A stretch of DNA of 64,000 nucleotides from Adineta steineri (lineage: Eukaryota > Rotifera > Eurotatoria > Adinetida > Adinetidae), in assembly GCA_905250115.1 (NCBI GenBank), contig CAJNOI010000297.1, positions 20,225 to 84,224 on the forward strand, in the 5' to 3' direction. Within the stretch, counting starts at the first letter, position 1, and every line of letters begins with the position of its first letter. Under the pieces are notes generated by a model, which ran no database searches, was not told where the DNA came from, and saw only the letters and a list, made by a program, of their open reading frames with translations. The position numbers were made by a program, and so were the translations under genes. This document shows, piece by piece, positions 51,701 through 62,574 of this stretch.

Positions 51701-51917
51701 ATTGGATAGTGAAAGTGAAAGAATAGTTCAAGATGCATTAGATAAAGCTCAAGAAAATCGAACATCCATAACAATAGCTCATCGTTTATCAACAATACAG
51801 AATGCAGATATGATTTGTGTTTTACATAATGGTGTTATAGTTGAAAGTGGTACCAATCAAGAATTACTTGCTCTCGGTGGTCGATATTATCGTTTAGCAT
51901 TGGGAAAACTTAAATAA
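45717..51917 (+). CDS. ABCB-type full ABC exporter (P-glycoprotein-like)
   Basis: Twenty-nine exons, first 45717-45799, last 51691-51917; 4,011 nt in one frame give 1,336 residues, the usual ABCB length. The start [16 protein letters not shown] precedes a cytosolic leader and TMD1 ([20 protein letters not shown]). NBD1 (47961-49000) has [47 protein letters not shown] and AHRLSTI. A charged linker follows (about 48950-49170). TMD2 is 49217-50430, and NBD2 has [35 protein letters not shown] and [16 protein letters not shown]. Both ATP sites look complete. The family exports hydrophobic compounds and lipids. Its position just after the NRPS on the same strand suggests export of the NRPS product or self-protection, which is an inference. 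Intron 46644-47111 (468 bp) is long for this gene and may hold a repeat. A 21-nt micro-exon (50816-50836) precedes the second Walker A. Confidence 0.9.
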
Positions 51918-52247
51918 CTCTGAATATTACATTTTTTTTCTTTTACTTTTTTATGCATACTTATATACATTTCTTAAATTGAGAAATAAAAATAATAATC
52001 AAATCAGATTCATGAAAGTGTATTGCTAAAAAATGATAGAATATTTTTCGTTTAGAATTCTCGATTTAGTAGATGTGAAGCAGGGTATGGGTGGATGTGG
52101 ATGCAGTGTAGTTTGTACATCCACAAAAATAAATCTTAAATTATGATTTTTAGGAGTATGAATATTATTTTGAAAAAATCAGCGCTCTAGAAGACTATTG
52201 AAATTGTTTAATATACTTTTAAAACTTCAAATGTGGTATGGATTAGA
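51918..52247. other. Intergenic with a degenerate telomere-like hairpin (52081-52125)
   Basis: CAGGGTATGGGTGGATGTGG followed by GTACATCCAC is a weak copy of the hairpin family (copy 8). The rest is 3' flank of the exporter; AATAAAAATAAT at about 51984 could serve for polyadenylation. Confidence 0.45.
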
Positions 52248-52658
52248 GATGTGCAGGGTAAGCATTTTTTTACCCTAAGCCTACCCTACTAATTGAATTT
52301 TTTCAATCAAAGAATGAGTACGTATGATAAATAATTTTTTTCGTTTTATTTCCAAATAATAATAACTTTTGATTATTCAGTACATTTTCTGAAATTTCTT
52401 AATAACAAAATATCGCTCACAGCATCTTCGTTTAAATTTTGTTTTCTTTCTTCTAAAATTCGACCACTAGCACTGAGAACTCTTTCGCTAGCAAGGGGTA
52501 AGCAATAGAGACTTCGTGCCTGAAGTCTTACGAAGTCTCATAAAGTCTTATAAAATCTCATGAAGTCTCGCTTGTTGAAGTCTTGAAGTCCGCTGTTACC
52601 CCCTTGTTCGCTAGTTGCTGAACTAACTGATACACCACGTAATGATCGCGCCAATAGA
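52248..52658 (-). mobile_element. hAT transposon relic (C-terminus of transposase)
   Basis: On the minus strand, SERVLSASGRILEERKQNLN, then SDILLLRNFRKCTE and a stop at 52375-52373, matches the hAT C-terminal dimerisation region (SERVFSxxGxxxxxRRxxL...xxLxxLxxN). TAGAGATGTGCAGGGTAAGC at about 52243-52262 looks like a hAT terminus. The coding part is broken by a nested 115-bp element at 52492-52606, and upstream sequence is lost at the foldback element (52659). Confidence 0.8.
52492..52606. mobile_element. 115-bp nested MITE with 8-bp target duplication
   Basis: The ends are CAAGGGGTAA and TTACCCCCTTG. TTCGCTAG is duplicated directly at 52484-52491 and 52607-52614. An 8-bp duplication and short inverted ends fit hAT-type MITEs. 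The interior consists of AGTCT(T/C)-rich tandem motifs (GAAGTCTTACGAAGTCTCAT). The element splits the SER motif region of the older hAT transposase relic, which gives the order of insertion. Confidence 0.85.
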
Positions 52659-53285
52659 CTAACGAGGAACACTATTTAGGTGGCTCACTCCGATTCCAAT
52701 CGTTCATATACCATTTGATAAACTAAAGTAAGGTAGTCAAAAGCTGGAAGTATTATTGACCACCAGCTCTTTCTTGGGATGCATGGTCATTTTAGTGAAA
52801 TTTTAGCCTATGATATGGTAGCTAGCAAAAAACTGAATGTCGATATTTCAATCTGAAATCTTGTCCACAGGTAGGCCCAGCTGTAACTAGAATAACTTAA
52901 AAAATTCAACTCAAAAGAACATGCTCTTTATGATATATTACATTATTAAAAAAGCATAGCATTCTACAGTCTTTTCTTAACATACGATTAACTTCGTGAG
53001 TATCATATGTCACGAAGAGAATGCTCTTTTGAGCTGAATTTTTTAGGACAGTCTGGTTATAGCTAGACCTACCTATGGACAAAATTTCCGGTCGAAGTAC
53101 CGATATTCAGTGTTTTATTAGCTACCATATCATAGGCTAAAATTTCATTAAAATGACTATAGCATGTCAAGAAAGAGTTGGTGGCCGATAATATTTTTAG
53201 CTTTTGACTACCTCATTCTAGTTTATCAAATGACATATGAATGACTGGAATCGAAGTATAGCATCTAAATAGTGCTCCTCGTTAG
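52659..53285. mobile_element. Foldback element (about 300-bp inverted arms)
   Basis: CTAACGAGGA(A/G)CACTATTTAG opens the left arm, and its reverse complement closes the right arm (CTAAATAGTGCTCCTCGTTAG ending 53285). The arms also share GATAAACTA, GTAGTCAAAAGCT, TTTTAGCCTATGATATGGTAGCTA and AAGAGCAT, with perhaps 10-15 % mismatches. The centre (about 52950-53010) is AT-rich. No ORF is recognised. A related single-arm copy lies at 9480-9774. Confidence 0.8.
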
Positions 53286-54493
53286 CTTTGTAATCGGCTT
53301 TACTAGGTTGAATTTAATCTCTCAGGATAAAAAATTGATCGAAGTGTATGTCCAGAGAGTTTATGAAAGATATGGTCATCAAATTATGTCTTTACACAGA
53401 AGACGGTCTTAGCTATAAAATGGTTGTAAAAAATTATTTTTATACAGTCGAAGTTGTACAAATAAGAAAGTCATTTTTTCGACTGATGTTGCTAAAATGC
53501 ACTAAACTTAACCTTTTCTGCTCGAAAGCATCAACACTACAGTATTCTAACAGTTAGATATTTTTATGGTCAGTAACATTTGGTTATGAAAATCATTTTA
53601 CAAAAATTATCCAAATCCGTGGAATAAAACCTAAAATATAAGCATTTTTGTGTTGCAAAAGCAACCGTACAATAACGGCGCTGCTCAATCAGTGGCGTCT
53701 AAACTAAACAATAAGTTCTTAGTAAAATATATATTTACAATATAATCTAAAAGTTATATTAACTCAGTATGATTATACATATATATTCTTTTATGTGCCA
53801 TATATTTTATTAAAACTATCAACTGTTGATATGAATTCCATTAGTAGAATAGACGATGGCATCTTTATTTTTTAATACCCTTTTTATTACCACTTATCTC
53901 TTTCATTAAAACCATTAAAGCAGTAAGTCAAACTCAGTAATAATCCGTGAAGTTTTAAACTATTACGAAAGCTAGACTGTGCTGACGTCAGTGCACTATG
54001 TTTTATCTAATTGATAACAAGATGTATAAATGAACATGTTCAAGTTATTGTTGTTATAGTTTATTATTAGTTCTATTAATGAATGAAGAAAAACAACTAT
54101 TACTTTTTTCAACTTGTATTTTGCTTTATAAATCTCCTCTCATCATTCTTTGACAATTACACTCTTTCATTCATTTTCAAAATAGATTTCAAAGCTCTAA
54201 ATCATATAAAATCAAATATGATACTATAGACGCAATGAATGACCTAAATGACTTTAGATGATTATCTAGAATTAAATTCTTTTATACAAAATCATCATCT
54301 TATTTAAAAGAAAACTAAATCGTTTCTTTTTGTGGGCATGTATATATATATTGATTTACGATGAATAAATACACTATGTACTACAACAGTCTTATTCACT
54401 GACATACAATTTACAAAACGCAACAACATCAAGTAAATGATAAATAAAATATGTATATAATTGTTTTATTGATTGAATTCGATTCATTCAACA
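53286..54493. other. Intergenic, nothing recognised
   Basis: The ORF at 53348-53557 is a 69-codon translation without family resemblance. The right part is the 3' flank of the minus-strand receptor gene. Confidence 0.4.
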
Positions 54494-55449
54494 TCATTGT
54501 ATATGTAACCACTTGATCAATTTTTCTTTTAAATATTGTCGAACTTCATGATTATACCAAAGTAGATCCAGAAGAAGGATCATGAAACTTACTCCAGCTG
54601 GTAATATCAGTAGATAGAAAAGCCAATTCGGCATATCATTAGTGGCATTAGCTGCTGTTGCAATGTACGCTGGTGACCATCCAGTCATATATATGATAAA
54701 AACGAAAACTATGTGTTTTAGTAAACGAATGTCTCGTGAACTTAAACGCTCAATACTAAAATTACCAGATGTGTTTTGTGTAATGGTGTGAACACGACGA
54801 CTGGATGCTCGCACAGTGAAATATATGATGCCATTTGAAATTGCAAAAATAACTGCAGGAAGTATTAATATAATGAAAAACTCATAGGGACCTATCCATG
54901 TGTTGACCGATAGAGGTTTACGCTGTATATACGCCTAGGAAAAGCAAATTACAGTTTAAACTAACTATTCATTGATAGTTTGTTGAACTGTTATTTAAAA
55001 CTCATATTTACCTCGTAACACGCAACAAAAACTGGTATAGGTAGAATTATGGCCACCATCCACTGTATACCCGCTGAGATAAAACACCATGATAGTTTTT
55101 TGAAAAACCTCTTGTGTGGATACACAACAGCAAAACATCGATTGACACTGATTGTTACAAAGCCATAAACAGCTGAGCAATTGAACATTGGTTCTAAATA
55201 TTGAAAATAAACACGCAGCAAAGCGATGTTTCGTATCGATGTAACAAAGAAACCAAATATTACAAAATCAATAATCCAAAAAGTTGAAACCATAAATGTT
55301 AATAAGCAAAGATTTGCTGTCAAAAGATTATTTACATTATGAAAACGTCGATTAAACATAATTGGTAACAAATAGATGGCACAAAGTATAAAACTAATTA
55401 ATTCTACCACGATGGCGGTGATCTCAACAATATGAGCGGCGTCAATCAT
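54494..55449 (-). CDS. Class A-like 7TM receptor (GPCR)
   Basis: Exons are 55449-55012 and 54934-54494, with donor GTAAATATG and acceptor TTTTCCTAG; 879 nt, 292 residues. Seven hydrophobic helices are visible: four in exon 1 (VEITAIVVELISFILCAIYL, LLTANLCLLTFMVSTFWIID, the third before SVNRCFAVVYPHKRF, and the fourth ending LPIPVFVACYE) and three in exon 2. NRC replaces the D/ERY motif but is followed by the typical 'xAVxxP'. TM6 keeps the core (IVFVFIIYMTGWSP), while TM7 ends LLLDLLWYNHEVR instead of NPxxY. It has the short loops and C-tail of orphan rhodopsin-like receptors. The ligand is unknown. It is distinct from the truncated receptor at 17.6 kb (ERH motif). Confidence 0.8.
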
Positions 55450-56701
55450 GTTGTTGTTATTTTAAATGATTGTTTGTGTTAAAGTAGTGATACTTATATA
55501 GAGATAACTACTAACATTTTTCTAAATGGAATTAAATGAAAATGAGTATTCTCGAGCAGCGCATTATCTTCTTTTTTCTTGTTTTTTATTCTCATAGTTC
55601 AGCAGAAGATATAACTAGAAAATAAAAACTTCACCGCGTAGATGCATATGTAGCCTGAAACGAGTTTCCACCTCATGTCTCTAACAGCACGAGACAATAT
55701 ATTTATAATACCTTAATAGTGCAGAATAAATATATGTCATAGTGAACGTGAAATTTCAATTGCGTCTGAAGTATGCAAAGAAAAAGAATTAAAAGTAAAA
55801 ACTCAGTATCAAAAAGCCTATTTTCTTGAAAGAGTAAAGTCTTAAGAATGATATGATATAATTAATTTGTAGAGCACTTCATAACAAAAGTCAAATTGAA
55901 GTTAATAGATGCAAAATATATTAAATAAATATCTTATGCAAATATTAGTATATTTTTCTTATTTTAACAAGTTTGTAAAGTGAGAGATTGTTAAAGTATA
56001 TATATTTATACATTACCTAACAGCTATGCTATGTCGACGGTATGGATCACGCATGAATAGAATTTATTGTACTATTACCATAAAATTTAAAACTCAGTAT
56101 ACATGAATAAATACGTCGCGAGAGATTTCTTTCTGTACTTTGCTGATAGATAAAGCATAATTCGTCGCATATTTTTTGAATATTGAATGGACATTGATGT
56201 AGAGAATATCAACACTATTCATCTGCAAATAAGTTATGTAAGTTTCATTGATTCATTGAATTATCATTATTTATGACAATATGAACAACCACAATACTGT
56301 CTATGTCGACGTTTCATTCTAATGCACTTTTTTTCTTTTTCTCTAATCAACTCAAGTAATTTATCGAAATATATATCACTATCTAAATACCAATGTAATC
56401 CTAAATTTCTCTGATATTATTTCTATTTATGTTATTTTATGGAATCAAAATAAGAATCAAATAAAAATTTTATGACTATATGTTATTTATTTTTTCTTTC
56501 GCATTTTTTCTATTGAAAGAACTTCTCTATACCAGTGGATTTTATACTCACAATTTATAAAAGCAATGGAACAAGGAATATGTCACTCTATCAAATAATG
56601 AATTCTAAATAAATTCAGTTTCAAAATTATCTAGATTATTTTTATTGTATGAAAAGTGACTTGTTATGAATTATCGATAAGAAAGATAAGTTGATTTGTG
56701 T
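55450..56701. other. Intergenic, nothing recognised
   Basis: AT-rich sequence upstream of the receptor gene. No coding or repeat signal is convincing. Confidence 0.4.
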
Positions 56702-57008
56702 TTCATATTGAATTTGGTATATGGTATAAACTGTAGACAAGTTAAAACATATGGTGCAGATTTGTTTGTTATTACAATTCTCATTTTCTTTTATTTCACA
56801 CAATTCATTTTTCTCTCTCTTTCTCAACAAGGTCTTCTTTCATCATTTGGTGAACTTCAACATGCATTATCATCAAAATCTCAAAAAAAAACCTTAACCA
56901 ATTTACTTTTTAGCTGAAACATTTGAAGATGCAAAAGAAAAACTACGTCGATTTGCTAAATCGTTAAAACGTCCTTCTGAACTTGTCTATGATGCACATA
57001 CTTCATAA
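56702..57008 (+). pseudogene. Relic of aromatic amino acid hydroxylase (C-terminal exons)
   Basis: Three short blocks appear in the right order: GINCRQVKTYGA, GLLSSFGELQHALSSKSQ, and after an acceptor-like TTTTTAG, AETFEDAKEKLRRFAKSLKR followed by PSELVYDAHTS and a stop. They match the end of the catalytic domain of the phenylalanine/tyrosine/tryptophan hydroxylase family (EFGLxxQ...YGAGLLSSxxEL...ESFEDAKEKxRxF...RPF...Y). The reading changes frame before the first block, an 80-base stretch without a good donor separates YGA from GLLSS, and there is no sign of the iron-binding His residues upstream. This is a leftover 3' end of a gene, not a functional enzyme. Confidence 0.75.
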
Positions 57009-60000
57009 GAATGGAATGAACTTTCGAGTAATTTGATAAACGAAGAAAATCAATGATTTATATTACTGAAACATACAAAAAGAACAGAATATTTTTTTTC
57101 TTCTTCTTCTTCTTCTTTCGAGAACTAAGCAAATTTAATAAAATATACGAGCAAACAAAGATATTTTTCAAAGTTTTTTTCTTCGCGAGGCGTAAAATTC
57201 GTTGACACAATTTCATATGTATATATGCGCGCGTGAAACGTTTAGAGATGAAAGAAGTATGTTTCTATCGACATTTGACTTGACACACACCGGTCGTTCA
57301 ACTGATATCAACACCTCATAATGCACACGGGACGGCGAGTTTCAGAAGCAAGCGAGAATGACATATGGTGTTAAAAGTCGTAAAAAAATTGAATTTTTTA
57401 TTTTTTTACTCATCAAAATGTAAAGTTAATTCATAATGTAGAAGAAGAAGAAGAAAAACGGTTAGCCATTGTCTTCTTGGATTTTATAATAAGCGCGTGT
57501 ACGCTCTGATCGTCACAGTCAGTGTTCATCCCATCTCTAATTAGCGTAAATTTTCAAATGAAACATCTCTATAATTGAACAAGTGCGCGTCCAAACACCT
57601 CAAACAGGTCGAAACTCTGTAGGTGGTCAACAATGATGACTAGTTACACGTTTTTTCTGTTTTTTTTTACCGCATAGGTAAAGTTATTGATCCATGAATT
57701 TTTGTTTATGGTGATGATAGTGACTTCAGGCGACATTCAAAAAAGGGTGTGGACATGTGAAAAGAGCAGCATGTATATACATATATATATATAAGTTATA
57801 CAATTAGAACGATGTTTTTTTAGCACAATAAATTGCAATAGAAATAACTGAATATAATCATGGAAAAAATATGACCATGTGCATTACATCGATGAATAAA
57901 ACATTACACTCTTTGATATTGAAAGACGATGTGTAAATATAAAAATTTTACAAGTTAATTTTAGAAAATAAAATAAATTTAATGTAACATTATCAAATTT
58001 TCTTGTTTTTATCTATCAAAATATATGATCACTTTGATGTGAATACATCCATTTACTTGTCTTCTTGATCCCGATGTAAATAGTTGATCAGAAGATATAC
58101 AAACACAGCATGCGACTTGTTTTATATATTTATCTATCTGTTAGTACAGTCTGGCTACTAATAATCAATTTCTTTTTCTCTATTCTTCGAAGGTGACAAA
58201 CCGATCACAATTAGACTGCTTATGCATGCAGTGCATAAAACGGCAAATGAGTAATAGTGCAAGATCAATCATTTGTTTTCTACATCCCTAAAACGTAATA
58301 ATAGCAATAGTGAACATGCGGTGAATGCAATTGTGCGTAAAATAGACTCGATTTTTAATTTCATTCGGTTTGAATTAATCTTTAATGTATTAATTCCAAA
58401 CAAATTTATATACATGAAATCAAGCATAGCATATAATCTTTTCTAAAAAATTGATCGTTGTATTCAATATGAATTAATGACTAAATTGAATCTATTTAAC
58501 TACAATATAGGTATTTCATGTCTTTATTACTATCAATTTATCCATTTTATCGCCGACACTATGTCGTTCATATATATATATCTAAACATTTATCCAAGAT
58601 CGAGAATTTTGATGAAAGACAACAACATTGTCAAACATATTGTGCTTTTTTTTCTTGTTTTTATTTGAAATGTTCTAAATACGCGTGGACACAAGGTTAT
58701 GAATATTGTTTTCATTCTCATTGATACCTTTATGACATAATGAACGATTAAATTGACACATTTCTTAAACCATTAGGTTTTTCTTCTTTAATAGAAATAT
58801 ATTATCCGATAGGATCAAAGCAATAAATAGTGTTAAATATAGCAGCAATGGTAGCCGATCGAAGAAGAAAAAAGATAAACATAGCTTAAAGCAGCAAGCA
58901 ACTTGTTGATTCCAATTTTCAGCATCAGACATTTATGTCAAAGAGATGCGGTATTGAAATTGATCGAATGATAAAATAAATGTATTCATCTTATTGAAAA
59001 ACTTCTTTTTCCTTTAAACCAATTCTCGATTTAATCATTCTCTTAGCACATTGAATTATTATTACTCTAATTGATTAAATTTCGAAAATTGGTCTTAGCT
59101 CTTTACACTCACACATGTATTGGTGTCATCTCTCTTTTACTTCTAACAGAAAAGATCTATTAATATATACATATAGATGTGTGTGTGACTTTTTTTTTAT
59201 TCGGATGTTGTACCTATCGATTGAAAGAGCATCTATATAATTAGGTGTAATATAAAAATTATTCTCTAATCGTTGTGTGATGATTTTTATCTGAACTAGG
59301 TCGCATCAGATAATATATTTAATAATGTCCGATCAAACTATAAATGCCCTACAACGTTTTTCTCATCATTGTAAAATATGATCCATTTTCGAAACTTTGT
59401 TGTATATTTAACATCTGATTAAAAGAGAAAAGCAAATTAGTCCATATGCTTTTTAAAATGACAAGCATCATATATTTTGTTGCCATCAGGCTGTGATGTA
59501 ATGCTGTCAAGTCGACTCATCTTTTTAATCTTGTTTTGCTTTCACTTACAACACATGCGATAGGCTAAACGTGTGGAAACAACAAACTGACAATTGTTAA
59601 TCGAAAGGGAAAGGAAAAGAAAAAGAAAACGAATTAAACAAGTCAATATAGATCACAGTTAGTTGTGATTCTCAAAAAGAAAAAGTTATTTACAAACATT
59701 TCTTTTTGCGATTCGGTTAGGATCTCGAGAGATCTTCTATTGTCATATTTGATTTGCATTTTTGATGTTTATTTTATTTATAATGACATATGTACCGTAT
59801 GGTTCACTTGTTCATTTGACACCTTATCAAACGGAAACAACGAACTTATTCTGCTATCTATTTCTCTCACGATCTCACTTATTTGGCCTCTCTTTTTCTT
59901 CGCTTTAATGAGCTCATCGTTCGTTTTAACTTTATTTTTTGGTCGATATCCAGTTTGTTTATACAACAGCTGGAATAATTGAATATTAATTTATAACTGA

Positions 60001-60362
60001 TGATTAGATCAATAAATAAAATATATACAATCGTCTTAAACACACAGGTGAATATCTATTTATCTTAAGAAATAAAATTTTATATTATAAGAAGTTTAGA
60101 TTAGAATTATTGATTGAGAACGAGTATATAATTCTCTTACATTTGATTGGTGGATAATCGTAGAAGAAAAAACGCGAAAGAGAGGGAAAGAGAGAAGAAA
60201 TGAGGAGCAGAAAAAATAGGAGAAGAAAAAAAAAACACTATTGTTTCTTTTATTATCAACAGGAAACAGAAAAGAGTGTGTTTTTTATCAAGTTTTTCTT
60301 AGTGCTGAAGAAGGGTGTGGTAACTTTGAGTTTGTGTGAAAAAAAATTATCAAAAGATTGTC
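57009..60362. other. Large non-coding region upstream of the T-box pair
   Basis: A 3.3-kb region without supported ORFs. It contains (CTT)n at about 57098-57118, (GAA)n at about 57441, an ATGCGCGCGTG patch at 57228, a single GGGTGTGG at 57745, and purine-rich AGAGAGGGAAAGAGAG sequence at about 60180. Developmental T-box genes often have long upstream control regions, so enhancers may lie here, but no individual site can be named. Confidence 0.4.
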
Positions 60363-61893
60363 ATGCTTGACGACAATAATCTTTTCCAACGTGCTGCTTC
60401 ATCAGCCTACGCATCTATGGCTGCATTTACTGCTGCTGCAAATATGTATAATTCATTTTATCCATCAACATCAAATTCAAATACAACTATGGATCCGGTG
60501 AATTATTTTGGTTGTTCAGGTATTGATTTCAAATTTTTATTTTCAAGAATAAAAATAAAATGTAATACTTTTAGATATGAAAAGAGAAAGACTTGATTCG
60601 AAAGTTCGAGTTAAACTTGATGATATGGATTTGTGGAGTCGATTTTATACATAATGAAATGATTATAACAAAGTAATATTATTTTTTAATATTTTAACTA
60701 AATAAAAACAATATTTCAATCTAAGTAGGAATGGTCGTCGTCTATTTCCTAATCTTCGGGTTTCTGTTAGTGAACTTGATCCAAATACAAAATATATGAT
60801 TCTATTAGATATTGTTCCTATGGACGATAATCGTTATAAATATCATGAATCTGCATGGAATATATCTGGTAAAGCTGAACCACATATTTATGGAAGGTAA
60901 AATTAAAATCTCTTATATGATTATGATTCATTAATTGATTATTATTTAGATATTATGTTCATCCTGATAGCCCACAAACAGGTTCACAATGGATGAAACA
61001 ATCAATTCTTTTTAATAAAGTTAAAATAACAAATAGTCCAATGCAAAATCCTAATCATGTAAATATTTCTTGAGAAGAAAAACAAAATTTTAAATTCTAT
61101 TTTTTTGTTCTCCTTATTTAAAGATTATTCTTAATTCAATGCATCGTTATATTCCTCGTTTACATATTGTACAAGCATCGGATAGTTATTCTATGCGAAC
61201 AGGTCCTTTAAGTACATTTATTTTTGAAGAAACAGTGTTCATTGCTGTTACGGCTTATCAAAATGATCAAGTAAAAATTTTTGTTTTACAAATTATAGAA
61301 CTAATTTGTTTCTTATTCTAGATTACTAAATTAAAAATTAATAATAATCCATTTGCAAAAGGTTTCCGTGAACCAACTCATGTTAAAAAGTATATATTTA
61401 CATTCGAAATAAACAAATGTTGTATTTTCTTTTTAATAGAATTAATTCTAAACCATTGAAACGTCTTCAATCATGTCTTCCATCTGATAAACCATTAAAA
61501 TATGATGAAAATCTTCATCGTCCATATAAATGTGATTCATCATTATTATCAATAAATTCCAATTCACCACCATTACAATCGACAATGCATGGAGCTATAG
61601 CTGATTCTACGACACCAACATATTTAGATAATAGTGTTGGTGATCATGAACAAGACAGTGATATAAATTCAATGAATTTTTCAACATCATATCATCAACA
61701 TTTTCCATCAAATTCATTTTACAGTAGTTATGCCAGTGATCCAACACCAATGATTTATAATCCGGCTTATACATATATGGGACCAACATCAAATCAAATA
61801 CCATCAACATCTACTCCAATGCATTTTAATCCGTATGGACGTTATCCAACATCAGTTTATCAAACAAATAATTACAATCCATCATTTTTTTGA
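60363..61893 (+). CDS. T-box transcription factor, with a frameshift in the T-box
   Basis: Exons are 60363-60519, 60575-60672, 60729-60896, 60950-61058, 61124-61270, 61322-61389 and 61440-61893. Start [21 protein letters not shown]-box landmarks are [80 protein letters not shown] and NNPFAKGF. The C-terminal tail is Ser/Pro/Tyr-rich. In exon 2, after LWSRFYT, the frame meets TAA and continues (NEMIITK) one frame over. The exon lengths sum to 1,201 nt, and comparison with the next gene suggests 5 bases are missing at about 60646-60655. The copy is therefore a pseudogene, a polymorphic null, or an assembly error. FEET...AVTAYQN recalls Tbx1/10, but the subfamily is not certain. Confidence 0.8.
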
Positions 61894-62574
61894 CATAAGA
61901 ATTTTCCTTCTTCTTTTTTTTTTTGTTTATTCATTTTTTTTGTTGTTTTTCTTTTTTGTCTCGTGTATATTTATTCAATAAAATCTAACAATCAATTTGA
62001 AATGATTTTACTTAATAGAATGTAAAACTCAATGTGTCAATGCATATTAAATAAAATACATTTACGAGAGAAAAAAAATATGAATAGTTAATTTTAATTT
62101 AGTAAATGGGATTTTCACACTATTTCAATGTATCCTCTTGTGAATCAATGACAATATTAAAAAAACTAATAGAAGGAAAAAAAAGACTAGTTTTTTAATG
62201 TTGCTCCCTTTTACTCTCTCCGTCTCTCTATCCATAAACGATTATAGTCACACATCATAAAAACTAAACGTATGCTTATAGAGTAGTAATAGTCGAAATT
62301 GCAATAAATATAAATGTTTATTGAGAAAGAAGAAGAAGAAGACGACGACGACGACGGAGAATATTGACTACCTTTCAAATATTTTGATGAAAAAGAAGAA
62401 TTGTTTTTTCTTTCTATTCTCGTTTCTTATTGGATGAATACAATCATTGGACGAGAACAAAATATTCTCTGTCTCTCTCTCTCTCGTTCGCTTTTCTCTC
62501 GTTGTGTGACAGCATTATGCCAATTGTTTTGACTTGAACATAACGATATACGTATCGATTAAATTACATCATAA
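61894..62574. other. Spacer between the two T-box genes
   Basis: AATAAAATC at about 61977 is a likely polyadenylation signal for the first gene. A GAAGAAGAAGAA/GACGACGACGACG microsatellite lies at about 62327-62357 and (CT)n at 62470-62486, the latter within 110 bp of the second gene's ATG. Confidence 0.5.

Noticed and set aside
53348..53557. 69-codon ORF beside the foldback element
   Set aside because: No family resemblance, no splice context, and it lies next to transposon debris.
59665..59982. 105-codon hydrophobic ORF upstream of the T-box genes
   Set aside because: Starts in a poly-Lys run and is matched by an opposite-strand ORF; no conserved motif, likely chance.
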